Shown here in pieces: positions 1 to 7,466 of a DNA stretch of 40,748 bases. This DNA is from DATHWB01 sp040905965 (GTDB lineage: Bacteria > Actinomycetota > Acidimicrobiia > Spongiisociales > ZC4RG35). Below the pieces are notes generated by a model that was not told the DNA's origin, did not search any database, and worked only from the letters and a program-made list of their open reading frames with translations. Location of the stretch: positions 1 through 40,748 of the forward strand of contig JBBDQP010000037.1 in NCBI GenBank assembly GCA_040905965.1, written 5' to 3'. Position 1 is the stretch's first letter. Each line of letters starts with the position of its first letter. A program made the translations under genes and the position numbers.

Positions 1-97
1 CCGGAGCGGTGGAGAGCGCCTCGCCGCGGAGCGCACCGGTCAGGTGACTGATCTCGGCGATGCGGCGACGGGTCGACTCGACGATGGGCTCCAGCAT
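1..97 (-). CDS. trpC: Probable indole-3-glycerol phosphate synthase, N-terminal fragment
   Basis: The minus strand opens with ATG at 97 and reads 32 codons to the window edge, beginning MLEPIVESTRRRIAEI. The start, with a hydrophobic residue, an acidic residue and IVE.TRRR, resembles the first helix of TrpC, which closes the indole ring in tryptophan synthesis. trpE lies 3.7 kb upstream on the same strand, which supports the call. Only the N-terminus is visible, so no catalytic residue can be checked. It is divergent from the glycosidase gene at 240. Another protein with a similar N-terminal helix is possible. Confidence 0.55.
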   Translation of the reverse strand, partial: MLEPIVESTRRRIAEISHLTGALRGEALSTAP

Positions 98-239
98 CGC
101 CCGATCGTACGCCCACCCCCCACCCATCCCGAAACCCAGTTTTGAACGCGAACCCTGGGCTCCACACCACCTGCACGGTGGTGTGCGCGCACAAGTCGAG
201 AAACTGCGAAGGCGTGGCGACGGGTCCATAATCCAGCGG
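98..239. promoter_or_regulatory. Divergent intergenic region with a 9-bp perfect palindrome (163-185)
   Basis: This region separates the minus-strand trpC fragment from the plus-strand glycosidase gene. It contains CACACCACC (163-171), a 5-base spacer and GGTGGTGTG (177-185), a perfect inverted repeat. A weaker CCCAG/CTGGG pair lies at 135-139 and 155-159. The symmetry and the position about 55 bases before the glycosidase start would suit a repressor operator, for example for a sugar-responsive regulator, or an RNA hairpin. No regulator gene is adjacent. The promoter hexamers are not clear. The function is inferred from layout only. Confidence 0.35.
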
Positions 240-1859
240 ATGTCCCAGTCCTATCCATGGTGGCGTCACGCCGCCGTCTACCAGGTGTACATCCGCTCGT
301 TCAAAGACGGCAACGCCGACGGAACCGGTGACATCGCCGGCCTCGAATCCCGCCTCGGCTACCTGCGCGACCTCGGAGTCGACGCCGTGTGGATCAACCC
401 CTGGTACGTGTCGCCCCTGCTCGACGGGGGGTACGACGTCGCCGACTACCGCCAGATCGACCCCCGTTTCGGGACGCTGGAAGAAGCCGAGGCGTTCATC
501 GCGACCGCAGGCGCATACGGCGTCCGAGTGCTCGTCGACCTCGTCCCCAACCACACGTCGTGGGAGCACGACTGGTTCAAGGAAGCCCTCGCCTCCGAGC
601 CGGGCAGCGCCGCCCGCCAGCGGTATCACTTCCACCCCGGTCGTGGTGCCGACGGCTCCGAGCCGCCGTCGGACTGGCAGGCGGTCTTTGGCGGGTCGGC
701 GTGGGAGCGGGTGGAGGACGGCGAGTGGTATCTGCATCTCTTCGACGTCTCCCAGCCTGACCTCAACTGGCAGAACCCCGAAGTGAGGGAGCAGATCGTC
801 GACGTCTTACGGTTCTGGCTGGACCGGGGCGCGGCGGGATTCCGCGTCGATGTCGCCCACTCACTCGCCAAAGACCACAGCTATCCGGACATCGGCGAGA
901 CCGGGGAGACACTGTTCGGAGCCACCGAAATGGCCAACCACCCGTTCTGGGATCGCGATGAACTCCACGAGATCGTCCGCGAATGGCGATCGGTGCTGGA
1001 CGAGTATCCGGACACGATGATGGTGGCCGAGGCGTGGGTGGTGAACTGGAACCGGCAAGCCAAGTACGTCAGGCCGGACGAATACCACCAGTCGTTCGAC
1101 TTCCACTTCCTCGAATCCCCTTGGGACCCCGCGGTGATGCGCACCGCCATCTCCACATCGCTGGCGGGCGCCGCCTCGGTCGGCTCGGTTCCCACCTGGG
1201 TGCTGTCCAACCACGACGTCGTGCGCCACTCCACCCGGTACGGACTCCCCACGGACGTCGTCGCCAAGGAGTGGCTTCTCGACGGCGACCGCGAGCTACT
1301 CGATCGTGACACGGGCCTGCAGCGGGCGCGCGCGGCAACGCTGCTGATGCTGGCGCTCCCGGGGTCCGTGTACCTCTACCAAGGCGAAGAGTTGGGATTG
1401 CACGAGGTCTACGACCTGCCGCTCGAGGTGTTGGAGGATCCGACGTGGGTCCGGTCGGAGCACACCGAGAAGGGGCGCGACGGATGTCGGGTGCCGATCC
1501 CGTGGGAGCCGCAAGGCGCGTCGTACGGGTTCGGCGAAAACGGTTCGTGGCTTCCCCAGCCGGCGTGGTTCGCCGACGTGGCGGCCACGGCACAGGAAGG
1601 GAAGGCGGCCTCCACGCTGGAGTTGTACCGGTCGGCGTTGGCGCTTCGCCGCGAACTTCTCATCGACGACGAGGACCTCGACTGGCTCGACATGGGACCC
1701 GCGGTGGTTGCGTTCCGGCGCGGGTCCGGGGTGGTCTGTGTCGTCAACTTCGGCCCGGAGCCCGTCCGTCTGCCCGAGGCCGAGATCCTCCTCGCCAGCG
1801 CTCCGGTCTCCAACTCCCTCCTCCCCCCCGACACGGGCGCCTGGATCCGGGGTTTTTAG
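240..1859 (+). CDS. GH13 alpha-amylase-family glycosidase (alpha-glucosidase-like)
   Basis: A 539-residue cytoplasmic enzyme of glycoside hydrolase family 13, probably acting on alpha-glucosides such as malto- or isomalto-oligosaccharides or trehalose. The conserved regions occur in order: DLVPNHTS, GFRVDVAHS with the expected nucleophile D204, VAEAW with the acid/base E264, and LSNHDVVRH with D326. The WWRHAAVYQVYIRSF opening is typical of alpha-glucosidases of this family, so ATG 240 is preferred over the upstream in-frame ATG at 60, which would add a non-homologous leader. No signal peptide is seen. The stop codon TAG (1857-1859) lies inside a dispersed 48-bp repeat, and the protein ends WIRGF. 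Substrate cannot be assigned from sequence alone. Confidence 0.88.
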   Translation: MSQSYPWWRHAAVYQVYIRSFKDGNADGTGDIAGLESRLGYLRDLGVDAVWINPWYVSPLLDGGYDVADYRQIDPRFGTLEEAEAFIATAGAYGVRVLVDLVPNHTSWEHDWFKEALASEPGSAARQRYHFHPGRGADGSEPPSDWQAVFGGSAWERVEDGEWYLHLFDVSQPDLNWQNPEVREQIVDVLRFWLDRGAAGFRVDVAHSLAKDHSYPDIGETGETLFGATEMANHPFWDRDELHEIVREWRSVLDEYPDTMMVAEAWVVNWNRQAKYVRPDEYHQSFDFHFLESPWDPAVMRTAISTSLAGAASVGSVPTWVLSNHDVVRHSTRYGLPTDVVAKEWLLDGDRELLDRDTGLQRARAATLLMLALPGSVYLYQGEELGLHEVYDLPLEVLEDPTWVRSEHTEKGRDGCRVPIPWEPQGASYGFGENGSWLPQPAWFADVAATAQEGKAASTLELYRSALALRRELLIDDEDLDWLDMGPAVVAFRRGSGVVCVVNFGPEPVRLPEAEILLASAPVSNSLLPPDTGAWIRGF

Positions 1860-1900
1860 CGAACCAGCGCTTCACGGATGAAGCGTTTGAAGGGGTAAAA
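1853..1900 (+). repeat. 48-bp dispersed repeat, copy 1
   Basis: This copy begins TTTTTAGCGAACCAGCGC and ends GAAGGGGTAAAA. It holds the hairpin arms CGCTTCA and TGAAGCG around a 4-base loop. It matches copy 4 (21107-21154) at 46 of 48 positions with no gap. It supplies the TAG stop of the glycosidase gene and lies 44 bases before the ATG of the AbiEi/DUF559 gene. Copy 2, in opposite orientation, lies just past that gene. Confidence 0.9.
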
Positions 1901-1944
1901 CGCAACCCTTCCCCCCGGCGGGCCCATCCGGCAGGTTGGCGGTC

Positions 1945-2853
1945 ATGGACTCGCTCTACAACGTCGCCTCATCACAACACGGACTCGTCACTCGCACACA
2001 ACTGCGCGATCAAGGTTTCCACCGCAATCGCATCGCCCGCTGGGTGCAGACCGGACAACTCACGAGGATCTACTCGAAGGTGTTCGCACTCCCCGGTAGC
2101 ACGGCCACGATCGAACGAGGCCTGCTGGCACGGGTACTCGAAACCGGGACCGACGCGACGATTTCGCACACCACCGCAGCATGGATGTGGGGTATCGCCG
2201 GGTACGAACCCACCCCCGTGCACGTCGTAGTCTCGCGTGAAAACCGGCATCATCACCACCTCCCGTGGCGAGTGCACCAGTTCACCGGACTGCCGCCCGG
2301 GCACCGCCGGACCGTCCGTGACATCCCCACCACTTCGCCCGCTCTCACCATGCTTCACCTCGCCCAGGTTGTCGGCCGCCAACGGCTCGAACGGGCTATC
2401 GACAATGCTTGGAGTCTCGGCCTGATCACCGACACCGACCTCGAAAAGCTGGATCGCGAACTGGCAGTCCAGGGGCGGAACGGCATCGTGGCGGTCAGGG
2501 ACGCCACCGAGGAACGCGGTGCGGACTGGGTGCCCCCTCAGTCGAATATCGAGTCACGGTTCATGCAGCTTCTCGGACCCCACCTGGCGTCCGAATTCGA
2601 GTGCCAGGTGCCGATCGAAGGCGAGCAATGGAACGCACGGGTCGATTTCCTCCATCGTCCCAGCCGCACCATCATCGAAATTCAGTCCGAGCGCTATCAC
2701 ACATCGCTCACCGACTCGGCCGCCGACACCGAACGGCGAGGGCGACTGCAGCAGGCGGGCTATCGGGTCATCGAGGTCTGGGACAACGAGTTGTTCGGTG
2801 ATCCCGAGACGGTGATGGACCGGGTGCTGACGGCTATTCGATCCGTCGCCTGA
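1945..2853 (+). CDS. AbiEi-like / DUF559 (PD-(D/E)XK-type) protein
   Basis: A 302-residue protein with two parts. The N-terminus (about 1-60), SSQHGLVTRTQLRDQGF followed by a second helical segment, is the winged-helix-like domain shared with AbiEi antitoxins. The C-terminus (about 200-300) resembles DUF559/Vsr-like nucleases: E203 in ESRF, D234 in ARVDF, then E245 and Q247 in IIEIQSERYH. Many relatives have EVDG where this one has EIQS; the E-x-Q form also occurs in active PD-(D/E)XK enzymes. No AbiEii toxin gene is adjacent, so a toxin-antitoxin role is doubtful. ATG 1945 is chosen; TTG 1936 is an in-frame alternative. The gene is bracketed by inverted 48-bp repeats, with copy 2 starting two bases after its stop. 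Its biological role is unknown. Confidence 0.8.
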   Translation: MDSLYNVASSQHGLVTRTQLRDQGFHRNRIARWVQTGQLTRIYSKVFALPGSTATIERGLLARVLETGTDATISHTTAAWMWGIAGYEPTPVHVVVSRENRHHHHLPWRVHQFTGLPPGHRRTVRDIPTTSPALTMLHLAQVVGRQRLERAIDNAWSLGLITDTDLEKLDRELAVQGRNGIVAVRDATEERGADWVPPQSNIESRFMQLLGPHLASEFECQVPIEGEQWNARVDFLHRPSRTIIEIQSERYHTSLTDSAADTERRGRLQQAGYRVIEVWDNELFGDPETVMDRVLTAIRSVA

Positions 2854-2855
2854 GG

Positions 2856-2903
2856 TTTTACCCCTCTAAACGCACTGTTATTGAAGCGCTGGTTCGCTAA
2901 GAA
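2856..2903 (-). repeat. 48-bp dispersed repeat, copy 2 (inverted)
   Basis: Read on the minus strand it begins TTCTTAGCGAACCAGCGC and ends TTTAGAGGGGTAAAA. It matches copy 4 at 39 of 48 positions; seven of the nine differences fall in the central 8 bases, which removes most of the hairpin. The altered centre provides the TAA stop (2878-2880) of ygfZ, whose last residues FLSEPALQ are encoded by the repeat. It starts 2 bases after the stop of the AbiEi/DUF559 gene. Confidence 0.88.
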
Positions 2904-3807
2904 ACGGGAGGGCTCGGACGAAGGCGGGGGTGGAGGTGTCAGGCCAGCGGATTTCGACTTCGTCTCCTGGCTCGACCTCCCGGCGGAGCAACGCCAGGCC
3001 GATCGGGGCGCCGACGAAGACCGACTCGGACACCGATGTGATCCGCCCAACCTCCCTCTCGCCCGCCCACACCTCCGCACCCTCCGGCGGCAGCACGTTG
3101 CGGGTCACGGCCAAACCTCGCAGATGACGGTTGACGCGACCGCGTGAATCGATGCGGGCGACGAGCTCCTGACCCAGGTAACAGCCCTTCGTGAGCGACA
3201 CCGCGTCCGGCACCAAACCCGTCTCCTGTGGGATCGTCGACTCGTCGACGTCGCGCCCCATCAGCGGCTCACCCGACTCGACCCTGGCGATGGTCATTGC
3301 CAACTCCCCCGCCTTCGGCAGACCAGAAGCTTCGAGATCACCGATCACGAGAACCCGGTCGACTCCGCGGGTCGGAAACGGAGCCCGCACCGCGCCGTCG
3401 CGGTCAACCCAATGCTCTGCGACGTCGGCGACCCGACGCGCCCCCGGCCCCCACAACGACCGCACAGGGCGCTCCTCGGCCCGGATCTCCGCCTTCACTC
3501 GGATCCGGTAGTAGTTCAGACGTTCGGCTACCAGTGCTCCGAATCCGGCGTCGACGATGAACCCCACCCGCTCTGGCTCCTTCATCAGCCAGCCGAGCGC
3601 CTCCAACTTGCCCTGGGGAGCGAGCAGGAACGAGCGCCTCACGTCGCCGGTTGCCATCGACTCGACGTCCTGGCTGAGGATCCCCTGCAGGAACCCCAAT
3701 GTTCCCGGACCTTCGACCCACACCACCTCGTGTCCACCGTTCACGACCGCAACGTCGTTCCGAATGGCCCGGTGCTCGCCGACAACATCTCCGTAACTGG
3801 CGCGCAT
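2878..3807 (-). CDS. ygfZ: YgfZ/GcvT-family folate-binding protein
   Basis: A 309-residue member of the YgfZ family, which uses a folate to support repair or assembly of certain iron-sulfur enzymes. The diagnostic motif KGCYLGQE is at 207-214 with the conserved cysteine C209, followed by R.NRHLRGL. The length is normal. ATG 3807 overlaps the trpE stop in TGATG, so translation is probably coupled and the gene is the third member of a ccdA-trpE-ygfZ operon. The last eight residues lie within repeat copy 2, so the C-terminus may have been extended or replaced when the repeat arrived. Confidence 0.9.
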   Translation of the reverse strand: MRASYGDVVGEHRAIRNDVAVVNGGHEVVWVEGPGTLGFLQGILSQDVESMATGDVRRSFLLAPQGKLEALGWLMKEPERVGFIVDAGFGALVAERLNYYRIRVKAEIRAEERPVRSLWGPGARRVADVAEHWVDRDGAVRAPFPTRGVDRVLVIGDLEASGLPKAGELAMTIARVESGEPLMGRDVDESTIPQETGLVPDAVSLTKGCYLGQELVARIDSRGRVNRHLRGLAVTRNVLPPEGAEVWAGEREVGRITSVSESVFVGAPIGLALLRREVEPGDEVEIRWPDTSTPAFVRALPFLSEPALQ

Positions 3808-5276
3808 CAGCCCATCACTTCCGCCCGGGCGATGGCGGCCAGCGCAGCCGCCGCCTTGTCCATCGTCTCATCGAACTCCGAGGAAGGATCAGAATCGGCG
3901 ACGACCCCGGCCCCCGCCTGCACCCATGCCTTCCCGTTCGCTGTCACAACCGTGCGAAGGCAGATTGCAGTGTCGACATTGCCGGAAAAGTCGAGATATC
4001 CGACGGCGCCGGCGTACGGGCCACGGGCGTCAGGTTCGAGGTCGTCGATGATCTCCATCGCCCTCACCTTCGGGGCGCCAGACACCGTCCCGTGGGGGAA
4101 GGTCGCCCGGATCACATCAACCGGACCCACACCCTCTCGCACCGTCCCGGAAACCCCCGACACGATGTGCATCACATGGCTGTAGCGCTCGATCACCATC
4201 AGGTCGTCGACGGTGACGGTGCCGAACTCGCACACCCGACCCAGGTCGTTCCGCGCCAAGTCCACGAGCATCACATGCTCGGCTCGTTCCTTCGGGTCCT
4301 CCAGCAACTCGCCTTCCAGACGCGTGTCGTCTTCGTCCGACACCCCGCGTGGTCGAGTGCCGGCGATCGGCCGCGAAAACGCCACGCCCTCACGCACCCT
4401 GGTCATGATCTCCGGCGACGCCCCGATCACAGACACTTCAGCGTCACGGACGAAGAAGAGAAACGGGGACGGATTGATGAGACGCAGTGCCCGATAAATG
4501 GCGAACGGGTCGCCGTCGAAGTCGGATTCGAGCCGTTGGCTTAGGACGATCTGGAACGCGTCGCCGGCAAGAATGTGATCCTTGGCCACCCCCACGGCAT
4601 GTTCGAACGTCGCCCGTCGGAAGTTCGAGCGGAAGGGCTTGGACGGAACCTGCGTGACGACCGGCCGGGCCTCGTACTTGGTCGGGGTGCCGAGCCGGGC
4701 GACATCGGTCTCCAACGCCGCGATTGCCTCGTGATACTGCGCCTCCGGGTCATCGCCGACGAACACGTTGCGAATCAAGACAATGGAATGGCTGAAGCGG
4801 TCCATGGCGGCGAGCGCCCCCACGAACTGCCAGACCTGTTCGGGGAGACCGCGGTCGTCCGGCGGTCGGTTCGGCAGGCTCTCGATGTATCGCACCACGT
4901 CGTACCCGAGATAGCCGACCGCGCCCGAATGCAGCGGCGGAAGGCCCGCCACATCGGGCGTCGAGTACCGACCGACGAGTTGTTCCAGAACCTGCAGTGG
5001 GTCACCGCTGGGGACGTCCACCTCGACCCGGCCGCCCACCGTCGAGATTCCGTCGCGACTTCGCAGGGTGAAGGCGGGGTCCCAGCCGAGGAACGACCAG
5101 CGCGCCCATCGCTCGCCACCCTCGACAGATTCGAGGAGGAAGCCTGGGCCGTCACCAACGAGCTTCTCAAAGGCGGTGATCGGGGTCTCCCTATCGGCCA
5201 GCACTTCGACACTCACCGGCACCACCGAGTGGGCGGCAGCGAGTTCGAGAAAGGTAGAGAGATCGACAGGGGCCAT
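3807..5276 (-). CDS. trpE: Anthranilate synthase component I
   Basis: A 489-residue chorismate-utilising enzyme that makes anthranilate from chorismate with a TrpG amidotransferase partner (not in this window). The N-terminal half carries LLES (47-50), the region that binds tryptophan for feedback inhibition. The C-terminal catalytic half carries IAGTRPRG, DPKERAEHVMLVDLARND, GTVSGAPKVRAMEII and GPYAGAVGY, all hallmarks of TrpE. The length is standard. It follows ccdA by 21 bases and overlaps ygfZ by one base. No leader peptide or attenuator was seen in the short gap, so any tryptophan control would have to act further upstream or by feedback. Confidence 0.96.
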   Translation of the reverse strand: MAPVDLSTFLELAAAHSVVPVSVEVLADRETPITAFEKLVGDGPGFLLESVEGGERWARWSFLGWDPAFTLRSRDGISTVGGRVEVDVPSGDPLQVLEQLVGRYSTPDVAGLPPLHSGAVGYLGYDVVRYIESLPNRPPDDRGLPEQVWQFVGALAAMDRFSHSIVLIRNVFVGDDPEAQYHEAIAALETDVARLGTPTKYEARPVVTQVPSKPFRSNFRRATFEHAVGVAKDHILAGDAFQIVLSQRLESDFDGDPFAIYRALRLINPSPFLFFVRDAEVSVIGASPEIMTRVREGVAFSRPIAGTRPRGVSDEDDTRLEGELLEDPKERAEHVMLVDLARNDLGRVCEFGTVTVDDLMVIERYSHVMHIVSGVSGTVREGVGPVDVIRATFPHGTVSGAPKVRAMEIIDDLEPDARGPYAGAVGYLDFSGNVDTAICLRTVVTANGKAWVQAGAGVVADSDPSSEFDETMDKAAAALAAIARAEVMG

Positions 5277-5297
5277 CGGAACTGAGGCTAAACGCCG

Positions 5298-6074
5298 TCA
5301 GATCGAGGCGAGATCCTCGAGGAAAGGCACGGCGGTGAAGATCTCGACGAAGAAGGAAGAGAGCCGAGTGACATTGTTGGTGAACAGGAGCAGGCCGAAG
5401 GCCACCATTATCAGTCCAGAGGCGAGATTCACCGGCCGTATCCACCGGCGCATCGCCTTGAGCGCGCCGAACGCCTTGCGCAGTCCGAGCCCCGTGAGGA
5501 TGAACGGGACTCCCAGTCCCATCGAGAACACGAACAGCAGACCCATGCCCTGATAGACCGTGTCACGAGTGGCGGCCACGGTCAGCACACCGGCCAGGAT
5601 CGGCCCGATGCAGGCGGTCCAACCGAATCCGAACGCCGCCCCCATCACCGGAGGCGCCCAGATCCCGAGGCGCGAAGGCCGGACGTCCAATCTCCGCTCC
5701 TGGGAGAGGACTCCGAAGATGCCCCGGTTGGTGAAGGCCATACCGATCATCATCAGGCCGAAGGCGATCACCAGGACTCCGGCGATGCGACCGGTGATGC
5801 TCTGATTGCGGTTGAGCACTCCGGCGATCGAGGTGGCAAAGGCACCGGTGGCGACGAAGACGGCAGTGAATCCGATGACGAAGAGGCCGGTCACTCTGAG
5901 CATGCGGAGCCTGGAGGCATCGCCGCTCTGCAGGTCGGCGACGGAGTATCCGGACATCAGCCCGAGGTAACCGGGGACGAGCGGAAGCACGCACGGACTG
6001 AGGAAGGCCAGCAGCCCGCCGCCGAAGGCGAACGCAGCCTGGGCGAGGTATCCGAGGGAGCCGAAGTCGTCCAT
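5298..6074 (-). CDS. ccdA: CcdA-type thiol-disulfide transmembrane protein
   Basis: A 258-residue membrane protein of the CcdA/DsbD-beta family, which carries reducing equivalents across the membrane to extracytoplasmic thiol proteins, often for cytochrome c maturation. The two redox cysteines are visible: C28 in LSPCVLPLVPGY and C155 in GWTACIGPIL. About six hydrophobic segments are present. ATG 6074 begins MDDFGSLGYLAQ directly before the first membrane helix; an upstream in-frame ATG at 6143 would add 23 polar residues and is not favoured. No ResB, CcsA or TlpA-like partner lies next to it here. It is first in the run with trpE and ygfZ. Confidence 0.9.
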   Translation of the reverse strand: MDDFGSLGYLAQAAFAFGGGLLAFLSPCVLPLVPGYLGLMSGYSVADLQSGDASRLRMLRVTGLFVIGFTAVFVATGAFATSIAGVLNRNQSITGRIAGVLVIAFGLMMIGMAFTNRGIFGVLSQERRLDVRPSRLGIWAPPVMGAAFGFGWTACIGPILAGVLTVAATRDTVYQGMGLLFVFSMGLGVPFILTGLGLRKAFGALKAMRRWIRPVNLASGLIMVAFGLLLFTNNVTRLSSFFVEIFTAVPFLEDLASI

Positions 6075-6154
6075 CGCCTGAGATGATGCCAGCCCCGGCC
6101 TCCTATCCCGCCCCTCGCGGCCCCGAGTTTCGCAATTCGCCACAACCCTCGACC

Positions 6155-6202
6155 TTTTGGCCGTCGAAACGCTTCATCGGTGTAGCGCTCATTCGCTAAG
6201 AA
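6155..6202 (-). repeat. 48-bp dispersed repeat, copy 3
   Basis: On the minus strand it starts TTCTTAGCGAATGAGCGC and ends GACGGCCAAAA. It matches copy 4 at 40 of 48 positions without gaps and keeps most of the hairpin, CGCTACA paired with TGAAGCG (one mismatch). It lies in the 150-base divergent region between ccdA and the MFS gene, 22 bases before the MFS start, so it sits where promoters would be expected. Confidence 0.82.
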
Positions 6203-6224
6203 CGCGGTGTCGTAGGGTGGCGGC

Positions 6225-7466
6225 GTGATTCGGAGAGTGATGCGGGCGCTGTTTCCGTTCGGAAGATTCGACCGGCAGGCGCGCTCACTCGTCTTCCTCA
6301 TGTGGCTGGTGGGGGTGCTCGCCTCCTTCGCCGCCTCCCACGCCTCGTCCACGATCCCGTTCACGCGCGTCAGCCTCGGGTTGACCGAAGGCGACATGAG
6401 TCTCGTCCTCGCCGTCGCCCGTTTCGCCGGCGTCGCCTCCCTCCTGTTCTCCTGGTGGGGCGACAAGGCGGGCAGACGCCGTCCCTTCCTCGTCGCGTTC
6501 GGAATCCTCATCGTCGCCACTGCCGCCACCGCCACCGTCGACACCGGCTGGCAGTTCGGCGCCCTCCAAGCGGTCACGCGAGCGGCGGCGGCGGCGGTCG
6601 GGACCCTGGCGGTCGTCCTCATCGCCGAACAGGTTGCACCTGGCGTCCGGGCCTTCGCCATCAGCCTGTATGGGGCGGGCGGCAGCTTCGGGGCGGGTCT
6701 TGGCCTCGTCGCCCTTCCTCTCGCCGACATCGGGCCGGACGGCTGGCGGGGACTCTTCGCCCTCGGCGCCCTCGGTCTCGTCGCCCTCCCCCTTCTCATC
6801 CGGGGCGTCAAGGAGAGTCCGGTCTTCGAAGTCGAGAACGAGGCGGTGCTCCTCGCGGCCGCGCCCTTGCGAGACCTTCTTCGATCCGACTTCTCCGGCA
6901 GGCTCTATCTCACCAGCAGCATCAACTTCCTCGTCAACATCTTCATGGCCCTCACCCTCGCCTTCTCGATCGAACGCCTCGTTGGCGACGTCGGCCTACC
7001 CACGTCCACCGCAGTCATCCTCAGCCTCTTCGGCGGCACCGTCGGAGCCGCCGGGTTCTTCCTCGGCGGACGCCTGGCCGACACGGTGGGCCGTCGCAGC
7101 ACGTCGATCTTCTCGATGGGCCTCGCCCTCGTCGGCGGTCTCGCTCTCTACTGGTTCGAGAGCATCCCTGTCCTCGCGATTTCCGTCGCAGTCGGCACGT
7201 TCGGATCCTTCGCCTTCGTTCCGTCAGCCGCCAGCCACCGAACCGAACTCTTCCCGACCGCCTTCCGCACTACGGCCAACGCCGCCGGGGGCTACATCGG
7301 AATGGTCGGGTCGGCGGTCGGCCTGCTCATCGGCCGATTCACGATCGACAGCATCGGGCTCTCCCAGACGGTGACGCTGCTCAGCTTCGGAGTCGTCGGC
7401 GGTATCGCTTTGACGATGCTCCTGCCAGAGACACGCGGTCAGGAACTCGACAGAGTCGGCCTGTAA
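6225..7466 (+). CDS. MFS transporter
   Basis: A 413-residue polytopic membrane protein of the major facilitator superfamily with about 12 hydrophobic segments. The loop 2-3 signature WWGDKAGRRRP and its repeat in the second half, GGRLADTVGRRS, are clear, and the C-terminus ends PETRGQELD, as in sugar- and metabolite-porter subgroups. GTG 6225 is preceded by AGGG at a suitable distance; ATG 6240 is an alternative. Its 3' end overlaps the convergent MATE gene by 28 bases. Substrate is unknown. Confidence 0.88.
   Translation: MIRRVMRALFPFGRFDRQARSLVFLMWLVGVLASFAASHASSTIPFTRVSLGLTEGDMSLVLAVARFAGVASLLFSWWGDKAGRRRPFLVAFGILIVATAATATVDTGWQFGALQAVTRAAAAAVGTLAVVLIAEQVAPGVRAFAISLYGAGGSFGAGLGLVALPLADIGPDGWRGLFALGALGLVALPLLIRGVKESPVFEVENEAVLLAAAPLRDLLRSDFSGRLYLTSSINFLVNIFMALTLAFSIERLVGDVGLPTSTAVILSLFGGTVGAAGFFLGGRLADTVGRRSTSIFSMGLALVGGLALYWFESIPVLAISVAVGTFGSFAFVPSAASHRTELFPTAFRTTANAAGGYIGMVGSAVGLLIGRFTIDSIGLSQTVTLLSFGVVGGIALTMLLPETRGQELDRVGL

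Noticed and set aside
1945..2853. Complete AbiE type IV toxin-antitoxin pair
   Set aside because: There is no AbiEii nucleotidyltransferase gene next to it, and the C-terminus is DUF559-like.
1853..2903. Classical insertion sequence
   Set aside because: No transposase domain and no target-site duplication beside the repeats; described instead as a repeat-bounded cassette.
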